The position numbers and the translations under genes were made by a program. The notes below the pieces were generated by a model. That model was not told where the DNA came from. It made no database searches and was given only the letters and a program-made list of their open reading frames with translations. From Sanderia malayensis (taxonomy: Eukaryota; Cnidaria; Scyphozoa; Semaeostomeae; Pelagiidae): a stretch of DNA of 64,000 bases. The stretch is from the NCBI GenBank assembly GCA_013076295.1, contig RQOL01000024.1:806001-870000 (forward strand). Direction: 5' to 3'. Positions 1 to 10,185 of the stretch are shown here, piece by piece. The number at the start of each line of letters is the position of its first letter. The first letter of the stretch is position 1.

Positions 1-329
1 TACCGAAATTGCTTCTTCTAATACCAGAGGGAGAGCAAAATTTTAGCGTCGAAAGGAAAAAAGGACCTTATCCAAAGATAGTGTCGTATCGGTACTGTGG
101 CGATCTTTATACTAAAGAAACACTACATATAAAAAGAACTGAAGATTGTCCTTGACAACCATTGATATTTTCGAAATCAGATAACTTGGCCTGATTTGTA
201 CATAAGTCTTTGGAAAACTTGAAGTAAATTAGAAAAGCTTTGAAAATGTTTCGAAATCAAAATAACCTACGTATACAATTAGATATTAATTATTGAAGCA
301 TATAATTGAACACATAAACATAATTAGAA

Positions 330-335
330 TTTATT
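330..335 (-). promoter_or_regulatory. Candidate polyadenylation signal of CHMP1
   Basis: On the minus strand this reads AATAAA, about 250 nt downstream of the CHMP1 stop codon (585-587). Position and motif fit a 3' UTR end. No transcript evidence is available. Confidence 0.45.
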
Positions 336-424
336 GCAGTGATAAAAAAGAGTAGATGATGATAATTTATGAATTACTGGAAATACAACAGTGATAATAT
401 CGAGTTCTAGGAAAACTGCTGATA

Positions 425-577
425 TAGGTAAACACCCGTACATAAGAACCAATGGATTACGGCCACAATTCTCAATTATTGGTCAAAACAATAGAAGAAA
501 CAATGGTACACTGTTTTTGAATAATAGGTTGGATGCAAAATTGGCAGATTCTGATATACAGCTGTTTACTGTATTAA
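425..577. repeat. Short inverted-repeat element, CAATAG family, copy a
   Basis: The ends resemble TACAGTAAAAACCC and its complement (here TAGGTAAACACCC... and ...CTGTTTACTGTA). The core carries AAAACAATAGAAGAAACAAT. The same layout recurs at 27261, 30931, 40535, 51220 and 57655, so this is a dispersed non-autonomous element. It makes up most of the CHMP1 3' UTR. Confidence 0.6.
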
Positions 578-584
578 AATGTTC

Positions 585-3253
585 TTAAACATCGGATCGA
601 AGTCTTGCAAGACGAGCAGACAATTCATCCTAAAACAAAAAGAATGAGACGTTACCCCGGTCTTTTTCATGCCTATTAAGCATTAAATTCATTACCCCAA
701 TAAAGTCACCCCAACGAAGGGTGTAAGCATGACATTTGTGATTCACCCCCGTAAAAATTCCACTTCATATCATCCACTTCTGAGTTTTTGTCATAGAGTT
801 ATTTGGAAGACGAAAATTCCACCTCGTATCACCAACGTTTGATTTTTTGTCATAGAGTTATATTTGGAAGAAAAACTTACCTGCTCCTGCGAAGCAGTGG
901 TTGCTGCGCTGGCTTGACCAATGGAACCCATTTCACCTTGAGGTAGTTCCATGTTCAATTCGAGACTGTAAAATAAATTCGTTGTTGCAGCTGTTACCAG
1001 GTTGCTTTGCTTACAATGTTCAATAATGATCAATGGAATAAACAAATGCTTGTGTTAATTCCATTGGTGATAATGATCAATGATGTGTAGCATGTTGAGG
1101 TTCAACAATCCGCTTCATTACGCACAACTTGAGTTGTGTAAAGTCAACTCTCGTTCTGGACGGTTTTGAATTAAGCAAGACCAATATAATCAACCCTTCA
1201 GAATATAGTTTCAGAATTCTGGTATAATCAACACTTTCTCTGAGCTAACGCTTCTATGGAGTGGACCTTGTTAAAGCAGAAAGTGATTTTATATCCCTAC
1301 TAAACGTAAGATTTCTGTATGAAATTGTGCAGTATGTGGTACTGCGGAGTAGCCCCCCAATAAGGAAAACAGGAAAGAGAATCTGGTACTCATAGTCATG
1401 GTGTCTGCTTTGTGAGGGTTGACTGCATCATCAGCCAATTACAATGCATGATGTACGAAATGGCAGCAGAAAGCCAAAAATAATTGCAAACACAAGTTGA
1501 AAAGATTAAACCAAATTAGATAAACAATATTACCCATGCTCATCTGCAACCTGTTGCATGAGATTGTCAACTTGACCCTGGTGGTGAAAAAAAGAATAAT
1601 AGATTAGCAGCAAGCCCTAAAAGTTATGTAAATCCCTATATATCCTTGTATATATATCCTGTTGAGATTGAAGTTCCAAGAAGGACAGAGAGAGCCATGG
1701 AAATACCAACCAAACCAAAAAGAAATATCACAAAGCATTGACGAAATATAAGACCTACACTTTGAAGAGCTTCAAAAATTTTACCAAAACAAGCATAGTT
1801 GTTACCTGAGGAACTGTGAGTGTAGTTGTATCTCCCATTGCATTTTCCATGTATCCAGTTTGTACATCAAGATCTTCAAATTGTTTCTCAAACTTGTCCA
1901 TCAAGCCAGACATCTACAAAAAAACCAAGTCATAAGCAGTTTAGCATTGTACAGGACAATGGAGTTACCTTAAAGGTAAGAAGCTTTATTAACCTTTCAG
2001 TAAAACCTTAAAAAACAGTTTTGTATCGAGTTACCTTTTCCAAATTCATTGACTTCATTGCAGAGTCCATTGATCTGACTACACCAGCCAGTGATTGTGT
2101 GACCTGCAAAGATTAATCATGATATGTTAATAGTTAAAGTATCCACAGTATTCTTTATTACTGTAGATTCCTTTGTTCTATTGTTTTCCTTAACAATAGA
2201 AAACAATAGAAAATTTAAGAAACTTTTACTAGTAGGGCTTTAGCTAGGTTTCTTAAAAATCATAAAGGTCAAGGTCTCATAATAAACGTGTACACAGATG
2301 CTTACTGTAACTCCTTGAATAAGCTCCCACCTCCATATAAACCCCCTTAAGTAAGCCCCTGTTGTGAAAATCATTTGCAACAAAATTTAGGCCATGTAGT
2401 GAATGCATTATAAATAGCAGCAAGTTTAGACCAGGAACTTCAATAATTAACTGCATACTGTAGTTTCATAAGGATTAATGTTGAAGAAAAATTAAGTTGA
2501 AATATTGTTTTTGAACAAAAGACCCAAGGGGGCTATTCAAGGATTTACAGCATATCAGGGGGTTGTTATGGATTCAAGTCGTTGGATAATTACAGAATGT
2601 GTGGGTAATAAAATTAGCTGCTACGATACCTGTTTTGTTGTGCAAGCAGTTTGGACGCGCTGGGCCACTGCGTCGATTCTTGAACCCATTCGCAGATAGT
2701 TCAGAGCCTGAGAAATAGAAAAAATACCAGAAATAGCAATTTCAGTTGTTTCACTCTCAGCAACATTGTCTCGATTTTGAGTTGTGATGCTACAAAGCAA
2801 GTTTATGCATGACTGGTAAATCTATCTGGGGATGGTCAATACCTGATTTTTCTGTCTAATAGAATTCTCTCCATGGATCCTTGCTCCCTCTAAATTTCCT
2901 TTTTGGATTGCCTGAGAAAAATGGTATAAAAACATAATGGAGTTTAGATGCGAATGTTGAGATAAATCAAAAAAGCTTCATTCAAGGTTTAGACAATGAT
3001 TTATACCCTTTTTAATTTCAATTTTTCTGCTTTCTCTTCTTTTTCGCATTTTTTGGCCTGCCTTTCCAGATTTTTAGCAGCAAACTAGAGCAGAAAAAAC
3101 CTTTTGTTAACAACTAATTTGCTGCAAAGCTCAAGAATCTACAAAAATATCAACTAATACAAACAATTTCTTGTATAACAAAACAAAGATAGTCATGGTT
3201 TATCATCCTAATGTAATAGAAAACTGTTCTTACCTTTAAGTTAAAGAGATGTT
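585..3253 (-). CDS. CHMP1: Charged multivesicular body protein 1 (ESCRT-III), 5' exon not located
   Basis: ESCRT-III subunit that polymerises on endosomal and midbody membranes and recruits VPS4/spastin through a C-terminal MIM motif. Minus-strand exons, 5' to 3': 3253-3234, 3084-3007, 2911-2843, 2707-2630, 2103-2035, 1913-1806, 1577-1534, 965-881, 629-585. All phases join and all introns are GT-AG. The translation follows CHMP1B closely: HLFNLK, FAAKNLERQAKKCEKEEKAE, AIQKGNLEGARIHGENSIRQ, a basic N-terminal helical hairpin, LNMELPQGEMGS, and the ending DELSARLARLRSDV, which matches the MIM1 pattern LxxRLxxLR. The nine exons give 596 nt, so only about 10-13 coding bases (Met plus a few residues) are missing upstream of 3253. 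I could not place that microexon. CHMP1A versus CHMP1B identity is not resolvable here; invertebrates usually have one CHMP1. Confidence 0.93.
2300..2375. repeat. Fragment of the AATAAGCCCCC repeat family
   Basis: Carries TTGAATAAGCTCCCACC and AAGTAAGCCCC, diverged forms of the AATAAGCCCCC/GGGGGCTTATTCGAGGATTTACGG motif seen more intact at 6912, 8455, 14690, 25706 and 49876. It lies inside a CHMP1 intron. Confidence 0.45.
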
Positions 3254-3954
3254 CTGATGAAAGTTAAGAAACGTTTCAGATAGTTCAGAAAGAATAGCTT
3301 TAGACAAAATAACAACATATTTTTACATATTGTCCGAGTTAAAATTAGATCTGTTTAATCATATTCTCTTTGGAACTGAATTAACTGGTGCTTAATAGTG
3401 GAATAAAGGATACTCTCCATGTTATTTCCTGAGCTAAACATCTTTGCTTGTTCTTCTTTCTTCAAAAATTATAATTTTTATGACTGCAGGACTGCAATTT
3501 CCAATTGGACAAATTGACTTCAGGAAGGAAGGCCTAAAAATGTATATGTTAACCAAACTCCTGCTGATAATCAAAAAGTCTAGATTTATCAGATATTTTT
3601 TCTTCACCAAAATCGTGAATTATACAGGTTTTCTTTCCTTGATTATTTTATATCTGTTCTACCTCATCCAAATATGCTGCATAAACAATTTACACTTGAA
3701 TTCGCTTCAAAATAATACCGTCTTCGCCTAAAACAATAGCAGCAACAACAACAGTTTTAACAAAATTACGTCATGTTATTCAATCAATGATGAAATCACC
3801 TTCGATCATAAGTTACGTCATATTTACAAGACAAGGAATTTGGGCGAGCTTGGGTCACTCAAACTCCCTTACTCAGCTAATATAGATTAAGCAAATCTAT
3901 TTGAATGAAATGTTATATAGGATGTGGAGGATGTTCGAGAAAAAGATCTGCTAT

Positions 3955-4420
3955 ATTCGTTTAATGATATTTATGTGTCCTTCGTTCCTTACACCATCAT
4001 ATCAAAATTATGTTTTTATGTCATCTGACTGACCTGACATGACTGGTTCACCATCTTTTTCTCCATTATTTGCATCTATTCTTGACAGGGGTGTAGCGGG
4101 AGTCGGTTTTTGAAGTAGCAACACTCGTTTCTTCAACTGCATCGGTTTCGTTTTCGGTTTGGGTTTTCTGGCAGTGGCGTTTTCTTGTCAATGCTGGAGG
4201 AAGCCGTGGTCATGAAAACAACTTTGGTATTAAGATTTTTTCATGTTTCCATCCATTTTCTTCAAACGAAATACGGTCAATATGTTCCAACTATCACCTT
4301 TTCCAAATAAAAACTTGCATTACCTTTGATTGCTTGTTCCACGGAATCTACGTCGTCACATGATGACGCACTTTCCTTGCCAAAAACAATAGATTCGACC
4401 CGAAACAATAGGTCGAACGG
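3955..4420. repeat. Duplicated flank block A, copy 1
   Basis: The block starts TTCGTTTAATGATATTTATG and runs to AACAATAGATTCGACCCG. It recurs at 6952-7110 (first part only) and at 14737-15485, where a copia element interrupts it just before the final GAC. It has no convincing coding potential and serves as the reference 'empty site' for dating the insertions in copy 3. The 3254-3954 stretch before it, upstream of the located CHMP1 exons, shows nothing I can identify. Confidence 0.7.
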
Positions 4421-5103
4421 CCCAAAACAATGGGCCGAAACGGCGAACGAGATATCCATAAAGGCTTCTTTTGCAGCCCCTAATCATACCGCCGATTTAC
4501 TTGTGCTTTTTAATTACAACGCAAACAAATCAACAACATTTAACCACAACAAAGCATTTGACTTTTTTTAGAGCTTTGTGCTATTATGTTCAATAATCTA
4601 ATCAATTTCTATATAGCAGACAACTTTACACAACTAATCTAGTAAAAAACAGTGGCTAGCACTTGCCCTATTTGTAGCCCTTATGCACTGTACAATATGC
4701 ACTGTAGCTATATTACCAAACACACTAATCCTGCAAGTGCCCGTTACAAGGATGTTCTACTGAAATTATCTACACAGTAACCTCTGTATTATATGCATTG
4801 CACAATCAAATGCAATAACGCTACCAGTGTCCTCTGTCAGATGCTCGGTGTGCCTCTTTTGACACAATACCCTTGCCGCGTTTATTCTTTTAAGATAACC
4901 TTTTTATTATAACAGTTTTTTATATTTTTGTTAGGGATCAGTAGACTACAGCAAAACAACGTACAAATATCAAAAAAGTTTCATCTTCTTGTTTGGGAGC
5001 AAGCATCAAATCTTTCTTTAGGTATAACGCGCAGTTTGTTTTAATTTATCTGTCGATTATTTGTAAATATAGATTAGATCTTAGCTTTTTAAATTACGAT
5101 TAG
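4420..5103. repeat. Duplicated flank block B, copy 1
   Basis: Contiguous with block A. It includes GAGCTTTGTGCTATTATGTT (palindrome insertion site in the other copy), a stretch containing ACCAGTGTCCTCTGTCAGAT, and GGGATCAGTAGACTACAGC. Matching sequence lies at 7850-8326 and at 20079-20239 plus 22704-23330. No gene is visible apart from the exon-like segment that follows. Confidence 0.65.
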
Positions 5104-5199
5104 GTAGAGAAGTTTGAAGAGGCACTTACTTGGTATGATTTTTCAAACGAATGTTTCTCAAGCATTGGTCAAGATAATAAAAACATTGCCAAGTTACAG
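5104..5199 (+). pseudogene. Orphan TPR-like exon, copy 1
   Basis: A 96-nt open segment bounded by a good acceptor (TTAAATTACGATTAG) and a donor (CAG|GTAAAA). It translates to 32 residues beginning VEKFEEALTWYDFSNECFSS and ending NKNIAKLQ. The helical spacing and the EEAL.WY signature suggest a tetratricopeptide repeat, possibly of the SPO22/TEX11 type; that family call is a weak inference. No partner exons were found within the duplicated block, so it is probably a captured exon or the relic of a gene. Copies lie at 8327-8422 (two residue differences) and 23331 (truncated). Confidence 0.45.
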
Positions 5200-5255
5200 G
5201 TAAAACAAAATACACATAGTAGGTTATGCCGTATCGATTAAGCCACCACACTCAA

Positions 5256-5297
5256 ATACCCCCCCCCCTCAAATAAGCCCCCACGGGGGGAGTATTC
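5256..5297. repeat. AATAAGCCCCC repeat fragment
   Basis: CCCCCCTCAAATAAGCCCCC followed by ACGGGGGGAGTATTCG. A short dispersed element fragment between the orphan exon and GNAT copy 1. Confidence 0.45.
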
Positions 5298-5398
5298 GTA
5301 TTTAGGACAACTATAAAAGCTGCTACCATACAATATTGTTAATGACCATTAAACACCAATACACAATATAGACGCAAAAAACAGTGCATAATAATAAT

Positions 5399-5446
5399 CA
5401 CGTCACGGTTCATGAATCGCCTTTTTGTGACTTTTTTGAACGTAAC
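5399..5446 (+). promoter_or_regulatory. Conserved proximal element upstream of GNAT copy 1
   Basis: CACGTCACGGTTCATGAAT followed by a TTTTTGTGACTTTTTTGAAC tract, 198 bp before the ATG. The same pair of motifs precedes the other three GNAT copies at 9095, 11872 and 24142. ACGTCA is a CRE/ATF-type core. Function is inferred only from conservation and position. Confidence 0.45.
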
Positions 5447-5596
5447 CCAGAGTTCACATGATAATATCCGGTTGCAATCATCAGAGAAAGTTTCTGCTAT
5501 TTAATGAATCAGCTTTAAGAACGAGAGTCAGTTTTGCTCTCCGCAAAATTTATTGTTCGTTGATTGAAGACTCAATAACGGTGAAAGTTAGTAAAG

Positions 5597-6595
5597 ATGA
5601 ACATGAATGAAATAGTCTGCCGTAAGGCAAAAATTTCAGATCAAAAGTTCATAGATGATATGTCCAAAGGTATATACAATGGTGTAGATTATACACCAAA
5701 GATGTTTCCAGTGTGGCTAAGCGATGAAAACTGGCAGCCATTTGTAGCAGAGGTGAGTTCATCCGGAGATGTAATTGGATTTTTGGCCTTGCACATCATT
5801 GATAACAAGACAAGAGTTATCATACGAAGCTCAAGGGTGAAAGAAGAGTACAGGAATAAGCGAGTGTATTCAAGGCTGTTGCACTATTCATTGCTTACTG
5901 TTAAAGAGATGTTTAGCAGTATAAACGCAGTTGTCATTTCACAGCAAGTTGCATTGAAAACGCCAGAAGCCTACAAATTTCAGAAGCGTCACGCTTATGA
6001 AGTCGTACGTTGCGGGAACAGAAGCCCTGTTAATGAGTGCCACTGTCTCTTATGTAACACTGGGAATACTGACGCGCAAGATCAGTCGTACATTGCTATT
6101 AATCACAAAAGTTTTTCTTGTCTTTATGAAACAAAAAAGGCGTTGATGCAAGAGCTATTTCCACGCAATGTTGTCTTCATTGAAGAAGCACCGTATAATC
6201 TTGACCTCAAAGAAAACAGAGAATTCCTGGATAAACAGAAGCTTCTAGTAGCTGGTTTCAGCGAAGATGAAGATTACAAAGTTTTGTCAATTATTGACCT
6301 GCGCCAAAGAAAATCTGTTAATGGATACAAGTTGTATCATGTGGATCTCTATGGTAACAACAGTGCAGTGATATTGCAACATGCATTGAAAGCAATAAGC
6401 ATGGCTTCACAGCAAGTTGACGGTAAAGTGTTTGACATATGCCTCCAAATGCACTCAAAGGAAGCAGAAGCTCTTGTTTGCTATTTTCATAATTGCAAAG
6501 TTTATGACGTCATATATAATTTACACGTTAAAATAACTGAAGCTCAAATTGACATTGTTATCTCCAACATGCTAAAAAAGTTCAACAATAATTAA
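5597..6595 (+). CDS. GNAT acetyltransferase, histidine N-acetyltransferase (NAT16)-like, copy 1
   Basis: Single-exon gene of 332 aa, about the length of the NAT16/histidine N-acetyltransferase family, which acetylates free histidine in fish; the substrate here is unknown. Family-like N-terminal features are a basic/aromatic start (IVCRKAKISDQKFIDDMSKG), the DYTPKMFPVWLSDENW segment, a beta-strand pair ending VIGFLALHIIDNKTRVIIRS, and the acetyl-CoA loop region EEYRNKRVYSRLL at residues 83-95. A CHCLLC cysteine cluster lies near residue 150, and the C-terminal half (about 180-332) resembles the second NAT16 domain. The loop glycine present in copies 2 and 3 (RNNG) is Arg89 here, which may weaken CoA binding. 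AATAAA follows the stop at about 6624. The start ATG is followed two codons later by a second ATG; other copies begin MHGI. Confidence 0.75.
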   Translation: MNMNEIVCRKAKISDQKFIDDMSKGIYNGVDYTPKMFPVWLSDENWQPFVAEVSSSGDVIGFLALHIIDNKTRVIIRSSRVKEEYRNKRVYSRLLHYSLLTVKEMFSSINAVVISQQVALKTPEAYKFQKRHAYEVVRCGNRSPVNECHCLLCNTGNTDAQDQSYIAINHKSFSCLYETKKALMQELFPRNVVFIEEAPYNLDLKENREFLDKQKLLVAGFSEDEDYKVLSIIDLRQRKSVNGYKLYHVDLYGNNSAVILQHALKAISMASQQVDGKVFDICLQMHSKEAEALVCYFHNCKVYDVIYNLHVKITEAQIDIVISNMLKKFNNN

Positions 6596-6951
6596 CAAAC
6601 TAATATGGTTTTTTCACCTTTGATAAAATAAAAAAGATAATTGTTCCTCATTTGCTTCTCTTGAATGTTTGAAATAGTTTAACGTTGGTCGTCCTGCTTA
6701 TAATTTTTATGCTGAAACTGAGGTTTCCTACGAGCACATTGATTTACTTAATCTGGTACTATAACACTAATCAAATATGATATATTTATAATAATGTTGA
6801 GCTCTGTTTCCCTGTCTGTCCTACATCTTACGAAACACTCCAAGCTGCCAATGACAGCTTGGCAATTTGGAATGTTCGTAGCACTTCGCATTTGATTCCT
6901 GGCTTGTTTGGCTTGCCCCCGGGGCTTATTCGAAGATTTACGGTATTCGTT
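6596..6951. repeat. Duplicated downstream flank, copy 1
   Basis: Contains the polyadenylation region, TTGGTCGTCCTGCTTA, AATATGATATATTTATAATA, a small hairpin (CCAAGCTGCC/GACAGCTTGG), and ends in the AATAAGCCCCC-type motif GGGGCTTATTCGAAGATTTACGG. Matches 14120-14735 (with an insertion) and 25322-25545. Confidence 0.65.
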
Positions 6952-7110
6952 TAATGATATTTATCTGTCCTTTCTTGCACCATCATAGCACTATTGTGCT
7001 TTATATCATCTGAACTGACTTGACATTTATGGCTGGTTTACCATCTTTTTTTTTCATTTGCATCTATTCTTGGCAGGGGCGTAGTGGGAGTCGGTTTTTG
7101 AAGTAGCAAG
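6952..7110. repeat. Duplicated flank block A, copy 2 (partial)
   Basis: Matches the first 150 bp of block A (TTCGTTTAATGATATTTAT to GGAGTCGGTTTTTGAAGTAGC). The remainder of block A is replaced by sequence of no recognisable origin up to about 7740, then a small piece resembling the cysteine/phenylalanine-rich tract near 15170 (7760-7830). A 68-codon open frame at 7286-7492 has no features and I do not call it. Confidence 0.55.
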
Positions 7111-7849
7111 AATTGTAGCCAAGCTTTTTCCACGCCATGCAATCTCCTAATAAGTACAAGGATGTTTTATATTAGACAAGGAATTCCTTGTAACAATCTG
7201 GGAAAGTGCCTAACCAATAATTTAATTTCGGACTCGGGTAATTGCTTTTAGACTTGGGTACATTTTTGTAAACAACAGAAGTCGCGTGATTCATGATGTG
7301 ATCATTTCTGGTCAGCCAAAATTTTACCCCCAAATATTAAAAATAAATAATGCCATTTTGTTAAGCACTCAAAAAGAAGCAAAAAACTATAAAGCAACAC
7401 TACTATCGCACCTATCGGTATCGAGTTATCGCCAGTTAAAGTGTGTGTCACGTGACAAACATGGCGGATCAGCGATTTTGAAACATTGGTAATAATGTCG
7501 GTTCTAGGCGATTTTTCTGAGTCGTAATCAATGGTGGTAATGTATACGCTTCAGTACGAGGCATTTTTGATGACTTCCTTGAGGTATCTTAGGCATGCAA
7601 AGCCCTACTTATTTCCTGTTATGCTACATGTTAACTACTAAATGACCAAAAGTATCTTCGAAATTTAAACGTTAAGAAACAAATGTGGATGTTCTATGGT
7701 AGCCACTCATCTAATGAATTGTCACCCGATATGAAATCAGAAGTTGGTCGCCTTCGCATCTTTCTTCTTTCCTTTTCGTCTTCTTTTCCTGCCACATTTT
7801 TCTTCACTTCCACTCGTTTCTTCAACAGTTTTACATAATATGCACTAGC

Positions 7850-8326
7850 AAGAAGCACTGACTCTACAGCTGTCTGCTCTAGAAGGGTATTATTGTAATA
7901 AATCTTTATACAACGAGTACCTTTACACTATATATTAACAAAAACACTAATCCTACAAGTGTCCGTGTCCTACAAGTGTTCTACTGAAATTATCTACACA
8001 GTAACCTCTGCATTATATGCATTGCACAATCAAATACAATACCTCTACCAGTGTCCTCTGTCAGATGCTCGGTGTGCCTCTTTTGACACAATACCCTTGC
8101 CACGTTTATTCTTTTAAGATAACCTTTTTATTATAACAGTTTTTTATATTTTTGTTAGGGATCAGTAGACTACAGCAAAACAACGTACAAATATCAAAAA
8201 AGTTTCATCTTCTTGTTTGGGAGCAAGCATCAAATCTTTTTGAGGTATAACGCGCAGTTTGTTTTAATTTACCTGTCAATTATTTGGAAATATAGATTAG
8301 ATCTTAGCTTTTTAAATTACGATTAG
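7850..8326. repeat. Duplicated flank block B, copy 2
   Basis: Matches the later part of 4420-5103, including ACCAGTGTCCTCTGTCAGAT, GGGATCAGTAGACTACAGC and GTATAACGCGCAGTTTG. It leads into the second orphan exon. Confidence 0.65.
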
Positions 8327-8422
8327 GTAGAGAAGTTTGAAGAGGCACTTACTTGGTATGATTTTTCAAACGAGTGTTTCTCAAGCAATGGTCAAGATAG
8401 TAAAAACATTGCCAAGCTACAG
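8327..8422 (+). pseudogene. Orphan TPR-like exon, copy 2
   Basis: Same 96-nt splice-bounded open segment as at 5104, with only two residue changes (I to N and N to S in the GQDNKN part). Both splice sites are kept (GATTAG acceptor, CAG|GTAAGA donor). The reading frame has survived duplication, but no further exons are seen. Confidence 0.45.
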
Positions 8423-8454
8423 GTAAGACAAAATACACATAGTAGGTTATGCCG

Positions 8455-8748
8455 TAAGCTCTCGATTAAGCCCCCACGGGGGAATAAGAATAAGCCTCCA
8501 TAAGGAATATTCGTATTTAGCAGAAATCGTATAACTGGATGCAAAGTAAATCAGCTAATATGACGACTTTTGGATAACTTTGATAAAACTTCGTAACTTC
8601 ATATTTGAAAACTTTAGAGATTGTTTGTCATTTTTAATTCTATTTTTGGACGGGCAAGGCAGAATAAGCACCCCCTCGAATAAGCCCCCACCCTAAAACA
8701 TTTTTTGGGAAATAAGCCCCCGGGGGCTAAATTGAGGACTTACGGTAA
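8455..8748. repeat. AATAAGCCCCC element, near-complete copy
   Basis: Begins GTAAGCTCTCGATTAAGCCC and ends GGGGCTAAATTGAGGACTTACGGTAA, so the two ends are diverged inverted repeats. The interior has two further AAGCCCCC motifs. Similar ends occur at 49876-50112. Probably a non-autonomous DNA element. Confidence 0.5.
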
Positions 8749-9094
8749 TAAAGAAATATTTATGTATATGTATGATAAAACCTTTGCTTAATAAATGAAC
8801 CAATCTATCAAATTCACGATCTAAGCAAATAAGAATATATTTCAGTGTGATATGTGAACTGGTCGAATAGGATTCGATCTGTGATTAATCACAGACTGTA
8901 GTCATACGGACGCTATGACACTATCTTTCCGCCGTACCATACAATATTTGAAAATGCCATACAAAATTGAAAAGACAATGGCCACATAAAATTTGAAAGA
9001 CAATGCAAAAGTTAAAAAGTACCATTTAATTATAACATATGGAAGGTTATTAATGACCATTAAGGAATAGACGCAAGCAATATTCCATGATTAT

Positions 9095-9142
9095 CACGTC
9101 ACGGTTCATGAATCGCCATTTTGTGACTTTTTTGAACTTAAG
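9095..9142 (+). promoter_or_regulatory. Conserved proximal element upstream of GNAT copy 2
   Basis: Same CACGTCACGGTTCATGAAT and TTTTGTGACTTTTTTGAAC pair as at 5399, but only 95 bp before the ATG because about 100 bp of the leader seen in copies 1, 3 and 4 is missing. Confidence 0.45.
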
Positions 9143-9189
9143 ATCAAGATATAGATTCAGTAACATTTTGGAAGTAAATACAGATAAAC

Positions 9190-10185
9190 ATGCATGGAAT
9201 AGTCTGCCGTAAGGCAAATATTTCAGACCAAAAATTCATAGATGATATGTCTAAAGGTATATACAGTGGTGTAGATTATACACCAAAGATGTTTCCAGTG
9301 TGGCTAAGCGATGAAAACTGGCAGCCATTTGTAGCAGAGGTGAGTTCATCCGGAGATGTAGTTGGATTTTTGGCATTGCACATTATCGATAACAAGACAA
9401 GAGTGATTATACGAAGCTCAAGGATGGCAGAAGAGTACAGGAATAACGGAGTGTATTCAAGGCTGCTGCATTATTCATTGCTTACTGTTAAAGAGATGTT
9501 TAGCAGTATAAACGCAGTTGTCATTTCACAGCAACTTGCAGTGAAAACGCCAGAAGGCTACAAACTTCAGAAGCGTCACGCTTACGAAGTCGTACGTTGC
9601 GGCAACAGAAGCCCTGTTACTGAGTGCCACTGTCTCTTATGTAGCAATGGGAATACTGACGCGCAAGATCATCCGTACATTGCTATTAATCACAAAAGTT
9701 TTTCTTATCTTTATGAAACAAAAAAGACATTGATGCAAGAGCTATTTCCACGCAATGTTGTCTTCATTGAAACAGCACCGTATGATCTTGACCTCAAAGA
9801 AAACAGAGAATCCCTGGATAAACAGAAGCTTCTAGTAGCTAGTTTCAGCCAAGATGAAGATTACAAAGTTATGTCAATTGTTGACCTGCGCCAAAGAGAA
9901 TCTGTCAATGGGTACAATGTTTATTATGTGGATCTCTATGGTAACAACAGTGCAGTGATATTGCAACATGCATTGAAAGCAATAGGCATGGCTTCACAGC
10001 AAGCTGACGGTAAAGTGTTTGACATATGCCTTCAAATGCACTCAAAGGAAGCAGAAGCTATTGCTTGCCATTTTCATAATTGCAAAAATTATAACGTAAT
10101 AGTTCGCGGTGAAGGGTTAAATGTTTCAGAAGCTGAAATTGATATGGTGATTTCAAATATGCTTAAGAAGTTCAACAATTATTAA
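9190..10185 (+). CDS. GNAT acetyltransferase, NAT16-like, copy 2
   Basis: Intact single-exon gene of 331 aa, paralogous to 5597. It keeps the canonical-looking acetyl-CoA loop RNNGVYSRLL (Gly87), where copies 1 and 4 have Arg, so it is the most likely active member of the four. The protein starts MHGIVCRKANISDQKF and keeps DYTPKMFPVWLSDENW and the CHCLLC cluster. The C-terminal segment reads NVIVRGEGLNVSEAEID, which it shares with copy 4 but not with copies 1 and 3. The start matches those of copies 3 and 4. The 10186-11072 stretch that follows holds a 71-codon open frame at 10308 with no recognisable features, and otherwise nothing I can identify. Confidence 0.78.
   Translation: MHGIVCRKANISDQKFIDDMSKGIYSGVDYTPKMFPVWLSDENWQPFVAEVSSSGDVVGFLALHIIDNKTRVIIRSSRMAEEYRNNGVYSRLLHYSLLTVKEMFSSINAVVISQQLAVKTPEGYKLQKRHAYEVVRCGNRSPVTECHCLLCSNGNTDAQDHPYIAINHKSFSYLYETKKTLMQELFPRNVVFIETAPYDLDLKENRESLDKQKLLVASFSQDEDYKVMSIVDLRQRESVNGYNVYYVDLYGNNSAVILQHALKAIGMASQQADGKVFDICLQMHSKEAEAIACHFHNCKNYNVIVRGEGLNVSEAEIDMVISNMLKKFNNY

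Noticed and set aside
8860..8935. Possible tRNA on the minus strand (GATCGAATCCTATTC)
   Set aside because: Only a B-box-like motif; arms do not pair convincingly.
5597..10185. GNAT genes as cargo of a transposon or virus
   Set aside because: No transposase, capsid or TIRs bracket the genes; shared flanks are better explained by segmental duplication.
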